DNA of 64,000 bases from the NCBI GenBank assembly GCA_900541065.1, contig UQIE01000012.1, forward strand, positions 1 through 64,000, given 5' to 3'. The translations under genes and the position numbers were made by a program. The notes beneath the pieces are model-generated. The model worked only from the letters and a program-made list of their open reading frames with translations, did no database searches and was not told the origin of the DNA. Shown here piece by piece: positions 26,622-34,170 of the stretch (positions within the stretch are counted from its first letter, which is position 1; every line of letters starts with the position of its first letter). The stretch comes from an uncultured Collinsella sp. (lineage in GTDB: Bacteria; Actinomycetota; Coriobacteriia; Coriobacteriales; Coriobacteriaceae).

Positions 26622-27212
26622 ATGGCCGATTCCATTAACTACCAGCTTGCCAAGTTCGTCGCCAGCTATGGCAAGGTTTCGCAGATTCCCGAGTCCACCT
26701 GCCCCGAGGTGAGCTTCGTCGGCCGCTCCAACGTGGGCAAGTCGTCGATCATGAACAAACTCTTTGGCCGCAAGAACCTGGTGAAGGTTTCGAGCACACC
26801 GGGCAAGACGAGCAACATCAACTTCTTCGAGGCCGACGACGTGCACTTCGTCGACCTGCCGGGCTATGGTTTCGCCCGTCGTTCCAAGGCCGAGCGTGAC
26901 CGCTGGGCCGAGCTCATCGGCGACTTCTTCGACTCCGAGCGCAGCTTTAACCTGGTTGTATCGCTGGTGGACATTCGCCACGATCCCAGTAAGCTCGACC
27001 ATGACATGATCGACTACCTGCAGGGCAACGAGTTCAACTTTATCGTCTGCCTCACCAAGGCCGACAAGCTCAGCCGCACCCAGCAGGCCCGCCAGGCAGC
27101 AGCCATCAAAAAGCAGCTCAACGTCCCGGCCGAGAACGTGATCATCACAAGCTCCCAGACCGGCACCGGCATCGACGAACTCAAGCGCCGCATTGCCGAG
27201 GCTTGCCTCTAG
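26622..27212 (+). CDS. yihA: Ribosome biogenesis GTP-binding protein EngB/YihA/YsxC
   Basis: A 196-residue essential-type GTPase that assists 50S ribosomal subunit assembly. All G motifs are visible: G1 GRSNVGKSS (34-42), the G2 threonine in STPGKTSNINFF, G3 DLPGYGFA, G4 TKADK and the G5 region TSSQTG. ATG 26622 has AAGGAG seven bases upstream. The upstream mtnN ends 38 bp before it. A perfect 20-bp inverted repeat with T tract at 27249-27300 follows and probably terminates it. Confidence 0.95.
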   Translation: MADSINYQLAKFVASYGKVSQIPESTCPEVSFVGRSNVGKSSIMNKLFGRKNLVKVSSTPGKTSNINFFEADDVHFVDLPGYGFARRSKAERDRWAELIGDFFDSERSFNLVVSLVDIRHDPSKLDHDMIDYLQGNEFNFIVCLTKADKLSRTQQARQAAAIKKQLNVPAENVIITSSQTGTGIDELKRRIAEACL

Positions 27213-27248
27213 TAAGGGCTCTTGGCAGGCAATAGTTTGCATCTATCT

Positions 27249-27300
27249 ATATCACCCCAGTGATAGTTATTGGTAAACTATCACTGGGGTGATATTTTTG
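27249..27300. promoter_or_regulatory. Perfect 20-bp inverted repeat: engB terminator and/or TA operator
   Basis: Arms at 27249-27268 and 27276-27295 are exact complements, with a 7-base loop and TTTTT after. It can terminate engB. It also overlaps a possible promoter (TTGCAT, about 18 bp, then TGATAG) and ends only a few bases before the ribosome binding site of the next gene. It is therefore a good candidate operator for the HTH-containing antitoxin encoded downstream. Confidence 0.6.
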
Positions 27301-27313
27301 TTTGGAGGTCGAT

Positions 27314-27997
27314 ATGGAGCTTTGGCACGGGTCGGAGGTTGTTGTCGAGCATCCGTCGTTGGATAAATGCAGACAATTCAATGACTATGGGCGCGGGTTT
27401 TATTGCACGCCACATGAGGAAATGGCGATGGAATGGGCATGCCGGACCGAGTCTGATGGCGTTGCCAATCGATATGAGCTTGATTTAGATAGCCTTTCGG
27501 TCTTGGATTTGGAGTCTGGGGAGTTTTCAATCCTCAATTGGCTTGCAATTCTGGCGAACAACAGAGAGTTCAATGTTTCGACGCCAGTAGCACGCGAGGG
27601 GCTTCGCTATCTACTTGATAACTGTTTAATTGATACATCTCCTTATGACGTTATTCGAGGCTATCGTGCAGACGATTCCTATTTCTCGTTTGCAAGACAG
27701 TTTGTCAACGGCATGATTTCGCTCAGGCAATTGCAGCGCATTATGTTTTTGGGGGATTTGGGCATTCAATATGCGCTTATGAGTGAGCGTGCGTTCTCGG
27801 CGATTAGGTTCCGCGATTGGAAGCAGGCTTCGGGGCCTGAGTATTATCCCAAGCGTTTTGAGCGAGAGCAGAATGCTCGACGCAAATATTTGGATACGGT
27901 CAATGGGTTCGATTCCGAAGGTATCGACATTAGGGATTTAATGGCAGGGAGGGTTGATTTAAATGATCCAAGAGTTAACAGATCGTGGGCCGAGTAG
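27314..27997 (+). CDS. DUF3990-type protein, putative ADP-ribosyltransferase-like toxin
   Basis: A 227-residue cytoplasmic protein. The N terminus LWHGSEVVVEHPSL, then FNDYGRGFYCTPHEEMAMEW, matches the DUF3990 family, which is thought to have an ADP-ribosyltransferase-like fold. The rest includes DTSPYDVIRGYRADDSYF and a C-terminal helical region. ATG 27314 has GGAGG five bases upstream. The next gene begins 35 bp before this one ends, the tight coupling typical of toxin-antitoxin pairs. GC content is lower than in the neighbours, a hint of transfer. Toxicity and target are not shown by sequence. Confidence 0.75.
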   Translation: MELWHGSEVVVEHPSLDKCRQFNDYGRGFYCTPHEEMAMEWACRTESDGVANRYELDLDSLSVLDLESGEFSILNWLAILANNREFNVSTPVAREGLRYLLDNCLIDTSPYDVIRGYRADDSYFSFARQFVNGMISLRQLQRIMFLGDLGIQYALMSERAFSAIRFRDWKQASGPEYYPKRFEREQNARRKYLDTVNGFDSEGIDIRDLMAGRVDLNDPRVNRSWAE

Positions 27998-28661
27998 GAC
28001 ATATCCCGTCTACTACCTCGAGGATGCAATGAACAACCTCGGCGACTGCTTTGACTATGCCGTTAACGATTATGGAGCAGAAGGATCGGAAGTTGCGGAA
28101 CTCTTTTGCCTGAGCGGCGTAGCTCGCGAGTTCGAACGCGGCAACGCATGGGTAGTGTCGGGAAAATCGGGCGTTGAGCTGTTCGCGCTTATCGCTGAAA
28201 GGTCGGGCTATCAATCAAGGCCGATGCCAAATCGAACCTACCGATTCGAAAAGACACCGGAATATTGGACAGGCTGGATATTGGCATATCTGCAGTGGCG
28301 ATTAGGAGAGTCTTTCGAAGATTTGCTGCATGTCGTTCCATTTGATGTGCTACGCAGTCTGTACTACCCCTGGCACGAAGCCTCGGAGGAACGCGTGGCT
28401 CGCCTCGTCTGCGATATGGCGAAAAAAGCGTCCAGGCAAACCAAACTTGCGTTAGCAAGAAAGAAGCTTAAGAAAACCCAACAAGACCTAGCATACGAAT
28501 CGGGTGTGTCACTCCGCTCAATCCAAATGTACGAGCAGCGCCAGAGAAACATTAATGAAGCTTCGGTAACAAGCGTAAGAGCCATAGCAAAAGCCCTCCA
28601 CTGCAACATCGAAGATCTCCTAGAGCCAGTCTTCGAATACAAAGAAACCAGCGCCGCCTAA
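27963..28661 (+). CDS. HTH-domain protein, putative antitoxin of the DUF3990 pair
   Basis: A 232-residue protein in two parts. The N-terminal part (YYLEDAMNNLGDCFDYAVND, EVAELFCLSGVAREFERGN) looks DUF3791-like. The middle part reads EKTPEYWTGWILAYLQW. The C-terminal 70 residues form an XRE helix-turn-helix: LALARKKLKKTQQDLAYESG, then VSLRSIQMYEQRQRN. It overlaps the upstream gene and has its own GGGAGGG site. The DNA-binding domain suggests it neutralises the partner and represses the operon through the repeat at 27249-27300. The function is inferred from organisation. Confidence 0.72.
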   Translation: MIQELTDRGPSRTYPVYYLEDAMNNLGDCFDYAVNDYGAEGSEVAELFCLSGVAREFERGNAWVVSGKSGVELFALIAERSGYQSRPMPNRTYRFEKTPEYWTGWILAYLQWRLGESFEDLLHVVPFDVLRSLYYPWHEASEERVARLVCDMAKKASRQTKLALARKKLKKTQQDLAYESGVSLRSIQMYEQRQRNINEASVTSVRAIAKALHCNIEDLLEPVFEYKETSAA

Positions 28662-28810
28662 ACCAATATATTGCCAAGGTTTGTATCTAGTAAGCGCTCC
28701 TTACCAGCAAGAGTCCCTACCAATAGATAGCGGCTTAAAGGGCCGAAATCGTATGAATGGCATTGCGACTTCCAAATGGGTGACTGCTGCTTGAAAAGCT
28801 ATAGAAATAG

Positions 28811-28830
28811 GGGCCGATTTAACGGCCCCA
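28811..28830. terminator. Short hairpin terminator
   Basis: GGGGCCG and CGGCCCC pair around ATTTAA. It separates the + strand TA-like pair from the minus-strand small genes and could serve either side. Confidence 0.5.
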
Positions 28831-28863
28831 AGCATCGCATAAATGGCATATACGTTTTATCAA

Positions 28864-28968
28864 CTATTTCTTGTTTTTAACCCATTTGCAGATACGCCAA
28901 ATAAGCACTCCGACGAGAATCCAAACGAGAGCGATCATAATGTCTGAGCGTGCAGGAATTGGGATCAT
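28864..28968 (-). CDS. Small membrane protein (34 residues)
   Basis: A short reading frame encodes MIPIPARSDIM, then one hydrophobic helix (IALVWILVGVLIWRI) and a basic tail CKWVKNKK. GAGGAAG lies a few bases before the ATG, a good site for so small a gene. It lies 25 bp downstream of the frameshifted secreted-protein gene on the same strand, so the two were probably one operon. The shape (single helix, basic end) fits a small regulatory or toxin-like membrane peptide, but nothing identifies its role. Confidence 0.5.
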   Translation of the reverse strand: MIPIPARSDIMIALVWILVGVLIWRICKWVKNKK

Positions 28969-28992
28969 TGAACTTCCTCAATTGATGTGAGT

Positions 28993-29507
28993 CTAGTTTG
29001 CATAGGTGTGGAGCGTGCTGCCTTCCATGGTCGCTTGCAACACGGCGATACCGGACGTCATCCCCATCGATTCATAGTTGAGTCGATATGTCGCCTGTTT
29101 CGAGTTCCATATAAAGGACTCGTTAGTTACCGTACAGCCGATAGTCGTATAGTTTTGTCCCCAAGCGCTGGTAATGAGCGAGTTCGCTATCTTGATCTTG
29201 AATTCGCGATAAATAAAAGGACTGTTGTAATAGATAGTCCAAGTTCCAGATGCGTTGTTGTAGTAACTGTCCCATATCAGGCTGGGTTCATTGGTTTTTT
29301 AATTCCTATTACTGCAACGGTCCCATCCTTAAGCTTGATTTGATGAGACTGCTCGGGACCTTTCGTTAAATCAAAATCTTGGGTTGCGCCAGAAATTGCG
29401 ACAGCATCGCTTTCTGCAGCATAAGCAGTCGAAGGGCTAAACGAGAAACATATCGGTAATATCAAAAGTATCGAGAGGAAAAACGAAGCTTTGAGTGTGC
29501 GTAACAC
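28993..29507 (-). pseudogene. Frameshifted secreted protein gene (DUF5626-like)
   Basis: Reading begins at GTG 29507 (GGAGGTGG six bases upstream). A signal peptide follows: FFLSILLILPICFSFS, cleavage after TAYA. A short mature part runs until KLKDGTVAVIGIKK and then a premature stop near 29270. The sequence continues in the -1 frame with LIWDSYYNNASGTWTIYYNS, FKIKIANSLITSAWGQNYTT and a proper stop at 28993. Adding one A to the run of six at 29295-29300 restores a ~170-residue protein resembling the DUF5626 family of small secreted proteins. It is either a pseudogene, a homopolymer phase switch or a sequencing error. Confidence 0.7.
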
Positions 29508-29764
29508 TTTGACCACCTCCATACTGCGATGCCTAGTTAAATAGTAGCATGGATAAACAGTTTATTATGTAACCTAAAAAGCCCCTATCTGCCCGGCGCC
29601 CCTTCAAAGCGTGGGTCCCTGTAGACATCCTCAGCAAGGTAAACGCAGAGATGGTCGGGGTGTTCCCCTCAAAATTATTCCGCAGCGCGAAGGCCTCTCG
29701 TCTGTGGCTCCGTTGGAGCACAAGATTAAATCAGCGAATGCGATTATCCTGTCGAGGCTGCGCA
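29508..29764. other. Gap with no supported gene
   Basis: About 250 bp, AT-richer than average. The upstream part presumably holds the promoter of the minus-strand frameshifted gene. No conserved motif or repeat is recognised before the double-stem element that begins at 29765. Confidence 0.4.
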
Positions 29765-29881
29765 GGTCCCCTTGGGGCTTCCCCTGAAAACAATCCGCAG
29801 ATCGAATTGCCCCGTCGCGCGAAGCGCACGACGGGGCAATTCATGATCGAGGACGTTTTCAGGGGAAGCCCCAAGGGGACC
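29765..29881 (-). repeat. Double-stem element with conserved internal loop (copy B)
   Basis: Outer arms at 29765-29791 and 29855-29881 match perfectly (27 bp). Inner arms at 29804-29817 and 29829-29842 match over 14 bp. Read on the minus strand, the unpaired sides are GTCCTCGATCAT and GATCTGCGGATT, the same motifs as in copies A, D and E, and the apical loop reads TGCGCTTCGCG. It lies just downstream of thrB on thrB's strand. Confidence 0.8.
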
Positions 29882-29904
29882 GGTGAGAGCAATGAGGCAG
29901 GGCG

Positions 29905-30786
29905 CTACAGGTACTCGATTTGAGCGCCCTCGGTGTCGCACGTCAGAATATGCGTGTCACACTTGGGGAACTGCTCACGCAGCTTGACCTGCAGGAACTT
30001 TGCCACGATGGTGTCGTCAGTCACGGCCATGAGGGTCGAGCCGGAGCCACTGATCCAGATGGTCTTGGCGCCTCCGTTAAGGCAGGTGTCGCGCACGGCG
30101 TTGTAGTCGGGGATGAGGCAGCGGCGATAGGGCTCCTGGATGCGGTCGTCGTTGGCGGCGGCAATCAGGTCCAGATCGCCGGTCTCCAGGCCGCGCGTCA
30201 TACCGGCGATGCGGCCCATTTGCCATACGGCAGTGGAGAGTGGAATCTCCTGCGGCACAACCTTGCGCGCCTCGCTCGTATGTACCTCGTAGGGCGGAAT
30301 CACGGTAATAAAACGCAAGCGATCGCTTACCTCGTAGCGCAGGCACTGGGGAAGCGAATCGGTCGGCGTAAAGGAGCAGACGGCGCCGCCCAGGATAGCG
30401 GGGGCGACGTTATCGGGATGCCCTTCGACCTCGGTGGCAATGCGGACGAGCTCGGCGCGGTCGACGGTGTGGCCCGTCAGCGCGGCGGCCGCCATGATGC
30501 CGGCGACGACGCAGGTTGAGCTGGAACCCAGGCCGCGGGCGACGGGCACGTCGGTCTGAATGTCGATGGCGACGGGGAAGGCCGGCTCGCCCCATGCGGC
30601 CAGTGCATCCACAAAGCTCACGTAGACCAGGTTATTCTCGTTTTGGAACTCCTCGGGGCAGCCCGTGATGGTGAGCTTGTCGGCGCGCTCGAAGGTGAAG
30701 TGCGAGTAGAGGCTGACGGCCATGCCGAGGGTATCGTAGCCGATGCCTAGGTTGGCGCTGGTTGCTGGGACGGTGATTTTGATCAT
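29905..30786 (-). CDS. thrB: Homoserine kinase
   Basis: A 293-residue GHMP kinase that phosphorylates homoserine, the step before threonine synthase. It starts MIKITVPATSANLGIGYDTLG. The ATP-binding GHMP motif is PVARGLGSSSTCVVAGIMAA, and the C-terminal motif is KTIWISGSGSTLMAV. ATG 30786 has AGGAGG five bases upstream; the longer frame to 30858 is unsupported. thrC lies upstream on the same strand, separated by about 200 bp that contain a palindromic element, so the two may be co-transcribed. The double-stem element B follows its stop. Confidence 0.93.
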   Translation of the reverse strand: MIKITVPATSANLGIGYDTLGMAVSLYSHFTFERADKLTITGCPEEFQNENNLVYVSFVDALAAWGEPAFPVAIDIQTDVPVARGLGSSSTCVVAGIMAAAALTGHTVDRAELVRIATEVEGHPDNVAPAILGGAVCSFTPTDSLPQCLRYEVSDRLRFITVIPPYEVHTSEARKVVPQEIPLSTAVWQMGRIAGMTRGLETGDLDLIAAANDDRIQEPYRRCLIPDYNAVRDTCLNGGAKTIWISGSGSTLMAVTDDTIVAKFLQVKLREQFPKCDTHILTCDTEGAQIEYL

Positions 30787-30800
30787 GTGGGCCCTCCTGG

Positions 30801-30912
30801 GCGGGTCTGGCCGTTTAGTTCGCTGCTCGGGCAGTCCTGGCTCGCTCGGAAAGCACATTAAGTGCTTTCCGGCTCGTGCGGAACTCGCGACGAACTAAAC
30901 GGCCAGACCCGC
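30801..30912. repeat. Double-stem palindrome between thrC and thrB (possible copy C)
   Basis: Outer arms at 30801-30822 and 30891-30912 pair perfectly over 22 bp. An inner stem CGGAAAGCAC/GTGCTTTCCG lies at about 30847-30871. The unpaired sides contain CAGTCCTGG and GTGCGGAAC, resembling but not matching the GTCCTCG / TGCGGA loop of copies A, B, D and E. It sits only a few bases ahead of the thrB ribosome binding site, so it may affect thrB expression. Confidence 0.6.
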
Positions 30913-30987
30913 TCGCATGCTCGTCATCATTCCGAAAGCTAAATAAATAGAAGGTGCGCCGGCTTTCGCCGGCGCTTAATAAGGGAT

Positions 30988-32505
30988 CTAGTTGGTGCTC
31001 ATTCGTTTTGCTGCGGACTCGACGTAGCTTGCCATCTCATCGACGTCGCAGACGTCTTCGAAACGGACGGGCTTGGATTCGAGTTCGGCGAGCTGGGTCG
31101 GGGCGACCGTGTTGGTGGCCTGCTCGAGCACACGCATAGCCTCAAAATCATCCTCGGGAACGTCGAGGCCCAGGGCGTCGCAGCAGGCACGCGGGAACTT
31201 GTAGGGGCTGGCGGTCGAAAGCAGCACGCGGGCCTTGGCGCCCTCGGCGGGGGCGACCTTTTCAAAGACGTGATAGCCGCAAGCGGTGTGCGGGTCGATC
31301 ACGTAGCCGTTCGCATCCCAGCAACTCTTGATGGCAGCGCGGACCTCGTCCTCGCTGGCCCAACCGCAGCCAAAGACGCTCTGAATCTTTGCCAGCAGGT
31401 CGGCGGGAACCTCGTAGCGACCCGTCTGGGCAAGCTGCTCCATAAGGCCGGCAACGAGCTCGCAGTTGCCGTCGGACAGGAAGTACAGCATGCGCTCCAG
31501 GTTGGAGCTAATAAGGATGTCCATCGACGGCGAGATGGTCGTGAAGAACGGGCGGTTACGGTCGTAAACGCCGGTGGTCAGGAAGTCGGCAAGCACGTTG
31601 TTCTTGTCGCTCGCCACGACGAGCTTGGCGACGGGCAGACCCATACGCTTGGCATAGTAGCCGGCCAGGATATCGCCATAATTGCCGGTCGGTACGCAGA
31701 ACTCCACGGCGTCGCCGGCCTCGATGGCGCCGGCGCGCAGCAGCTGCGCATAGGCGGCAAAGTAGTAGACGACCTGCGGTACCAGGCGGCCGACGTTGAT
31801 GGAGTTGGCGCTCGAAAGCACCGTGCCGGCGGCCTCCAGGCGCTCGGCAAGCTCCTTATCGGCAAAGATGCGCTTGACGGCGCTCTGGGCGTCGTCAAAG
31901 TTGCCGCGGATGCCGCAGACGGCGACGTTGTCGCCCTCCTGCGTGGACATCTGCAGGTTCTGGACGCGGCTGACCTTGCCCTCGGGATAAAAGACGGTGA
32001 TGCCCGTGCCCGGAGCGTCGGCAAAACCGGCGAGTGCGGCCTTGCCCGTGTCGCCCGACGTGGCGGTGACGATCATGATGCGCTCGGCGCCGCCGTCCTT
32101 GGCGGAAGTGCGGGCCATCAGACGGGGGAGCATCTGCAGGGCGACGTCCTTGAAGGCGCTTGTGGGGCCGCCAAAGAGCTCCATCACATAGGTCTGGGGG
32201 GCGTCAGCGCCCGGCGCAGCGTCGAGTTTGACGAGCGGCGTAACCTCTTCACTCGTGAACGTGCCGCGGTATGCCTCGTCGACACACGCCGAAATTTCTT
32301 CGGCCGTGTAATCATTCAGTAACATTCCCAACACATCTTGAGCGATTTCAAAGTACGATTTATCTGCAAGCGAGCTGATATCGACCTGCTGGGTGCCGAG
32401 CTCGTCCGAGACAAACAAACCCCCGTCGGGAGCGATGCCGGTGCGGATTGCCACCTTACTTGAGCACGATAAAGTGCGTCCTCGTGTACTATGATAAGTT
32501 CCCAT
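30988..32505 (-). CDS. thrC: Threonine synthase
   Basis: A 505-residue PLP enzyme that converts O-phosphohomoserine to threonine. It begins MGTYHSTRGRTLSCSSKVAI. The PLP lysine is Lys119 in FGGPTSAFKDVALQ, and VTATSGDTGKAALAGFAD and CVPTGNYGDILAGYYAKRMG match the E. coli-type class. I chose ATG 32505 because GAGGAG lies nine bases upstream and it fits the family N terminus; the 15-residue extension is unlikely. It is divergent from lysC, 103 bp away, and upstream of thrB. The sequence reveals no threonine-sensing leader. Confidence 0.94.
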   Translation of the reverse strand: MGTYHSTRGRTLSCSSKVAIRTGIAPDGGLFVSDELGTQQVDISSLADKSYFEIAQDVLGMLLNDYTAEEISACVDEAYRGTFTSEEVTPLVKLDAAPGADAPQTYVMELFGGPTSAFKDVALQMLPRLMARTSAKDGGAERIMIVTATSGDTGKAALAGFADAPGTGITVFYPEGKVSRVQNLQMSTQEGDNVAVCGIRGNFDDAQSAVKRIFADKELAERLEAAGTVLSSANSINVGRLVPQVVYYFAAYAQLLRAGAIEAGDAVEFCVPTGNYGDILAGYYAKRMGLPVAKLVVASDKNNVLADFLTTGVYDRNRPFFTTISPSMDILISSNLERMLYFLSDGNCELVAGLMEQLAQTGRYEVPADLLAKIQSVFGCGWASEDEVRAAIKSCWDANGYVIDPHTACGYHVFEKVAPAEGAKARVLLSTASPYKFPRACCDALGLDVPEDDFEAMRVLEQATNTVAPTQLAELESKPVRFEDVCDVDEMASYVESAAKRMSTN

Positions 32506-32608
32506 ATAACACTGCTCCTCGGATGCCTTGGACCCAATCGGTGAAACCATGGTATCAGAGCGCGCAAAACAGGTTTGCAGAGGCTTTTAGAAAGGTAACC
32601 TCAAGCCC

Positions 32609-33997
32609 ATGATTAAGATTGCCAAGTTTGGCGGCTCGTCGGTCGCCGACGCCGAACACTTCAAGAAGATCAAGGCCATCGTCGATGCCGACCCTGCCCG
32701 CCGTTTTGTGGTGGTTTCCGCCTGCGGCCGCCGCTTTAAGGGCGACACTAAGGTAACCGACCTGCTCTACCTGGTTAACGCGCACGTTAAGTATCACGTG
32801 TCGTGCGAGGAACTACTCGAGGACATCGGCCAGCGCTATTTTGATATCGCTGACGAGTTGGAGCTCACCTATCCCATCCGCGAGGAGTTCGCGGCCTTTG
32901 CCGAGCGCGCCCGCTCGGGCGGCTACTCTACCGAGGAGCTCGTGAGCCGTGGCGAGTACTTCACCGCTCGCCTGATGGCGGAGTACCTGGGCCTGCCGTT
33001 CTTGGACGCCGCGACGGTTGTGGCGTTCCATCACGACGGTACGCTCAGCATGAATCGCACCTCCGAGCTGGTGCAGGAGTACGGTCAACAGGGCGGCTTT
33101 GTTATGCCTGGTTTCTACGGCGCGACGCGAGAGGGCCAGATCAAGCTGCTCGACCGTGGCGGCGGCGATATCTCGGGCTCGATCCTGGCCAAGTGCCTGG
33201 GCGCCGATCTGTACGAGAACTGGACCGACGTTTCGGGTTTCTATTCTGCCGATCCGCGTATTGTTCCCGAGGCTCAGCCCATTGCGCGCGTTACCTACGA
33301 GGAGCTGCGCGAGCTTTCGTACATGGGTGCGAGCGTCCTGCACGAGGAGGCCGTGTTCCCCGTGCGCGAGGCAGGCATTCCGCTGGTCATCAAGAACACC
33401 AATGCGCCGCAGGACCCCGGCACCATCATTAGCGAGACGGCTGATGAGGGCGAGGCAGAGCCCATCATTACCGGCGTGACCGGCAAGCGCGGTTTTGTCG
33501 CCATCAACGTGGCCCGCGACCGCACCAAGCCCCGCGTTGGCTTTATGCGCCGTGCGCTTTCGGTGTTCGAGCGTTATGACGTTTCCGTCGAGCACATGCC
33601 CACCGGTGTCGACCGCTTTGGCGCCGTGGTGCAGGAGCGGGACGTTCACGATTCGCTGTACTCGCTCGTAGGCGACATTCAGCAGGAGGTCGAGCCGCTC
33701 GAGATCGAGGTTGTCGAGGGTCTGGCACTTATCGCGACCGTTGGCCGCAACCTGCGCGGTCGTGCAGGCATCTCGGGCCACCTGTTTGGCATGCTTGGCC
33801 AGGCCGGCGTGAGCGTGCGCATGATTTCGCAGAGCTGTGACGAGATCAATATCATTATCGGTGTCGAGGAGAAGGACTTCGACCTTGCGATTCGGACCAT
33901 TTACCGTGCCTTCTCCGATGAGAACGGCATTGTGAAGGTCTCCGATCTGGAGGCTCCCGCGCCGGCCGATCCCACCCTGGCCGCGCTCAAAAAGTAG
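32609..33997 (+). CDS. lysC: Aspartate kinase
   Basis: A 462-residue enzyme that phosphorylates aspartate at the entry to the lysine, methionine and threonine pathways. Kinase motifs: KFGGSSVADAEHF at the N terminus, MPGFYGATREGQIKLLDRGG, and SADPRIVPEAQPI. Two C-terminal ACT repeats (about 305-460) follow, with GFMRRALSVFERYDVSVEHM and ISGHLFGMLGQAGVSVRMI, the usual site of feedback inhibition. It is divergent from thrC and 170 bp upstream of asd, so the pathway genes are clustered. Which amino acid inhibits it is not evident. Confidence 0.94.
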   Translation: MIKIAKFGGSSVADAEHFKKIKAIVDADPARRFVVVSACGRRFKGDTKVTDLLYLVNAHVKYHVSCEELLEDIGQRYFDIADELELTYPIREEFAAFAERARSGGYSTEELVSRGEYFTARLMAEYLGLPFLDAATVVAFHHDGTLSMNRTSELVQEYGQQGGFVMPGFYGATREGQIKLLDRGGGDISGSILAKCLGADLYENWTDVSGFYSADPRIVPEAQPIARVTYEELRELSYMGASVLHEEAVFPVREAGIPLVIKNTNAPQDPGTIISETADEGEAEPIITGVTGKRGFVAINVARDRTKPRVGFMRRALSVFERYDVSVEHMPTGVDRFGAVVQERDVHDSLYSLVGDIQQEVEPLEIEVVEGLALIATVGRNLRGRAGISGHLFGMLGQAGVSVRMISQSCDEINIIIGVEEKDFDLAIRTIYRAFSDENGIVKVSDLEAPAPADPTLAALKK

Positions 33998-34008
33998 CGA
34001 CTGCTCGG

Positions 34009-34039
34009 TAGATTTTTGGGTCATGTCTCAAAAATCTAC
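34009..34039 (+). terminator. Hairpin between lysC and asd
   Basis: GTAGATTTTTG and CAAAAATCTAC pair around about nine bases immediately after lysC. The stem is AT-rich and contains its own T run, so partial termination is plausible. Confidence 0.5.
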
Positions 34040-34170
34040 GGCGGGGCGTTTCGTTTCGGTTTCGTTTCGACGGGGCGGGTTTCATGCCCGCCCTGTTCTT
34101 GTATAAACTGGCAACAATAATCGGCCTGCTCGGCGTGCGGGCAAAAGCCACAACCTTTAAAGGGGGAAGC

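Noticed and set aside
29295..29300. Programmed -1 frameshift at the A run
   Set aside because: The codon phase (ATT AAA AAA CCA) does not give a classical X XXY YYZ slippery heptamer, and re-pairing of the P-site codon would be imperfect. A one-base loss is the simpler reading.
28987..29343. A 118-codon + strand frame over the frameshifted secreted-protein gene
   Set aside because: The minus strand carries a signal peptide and family-like sequence. The + frame lacks a ribosome binding site and any motif.
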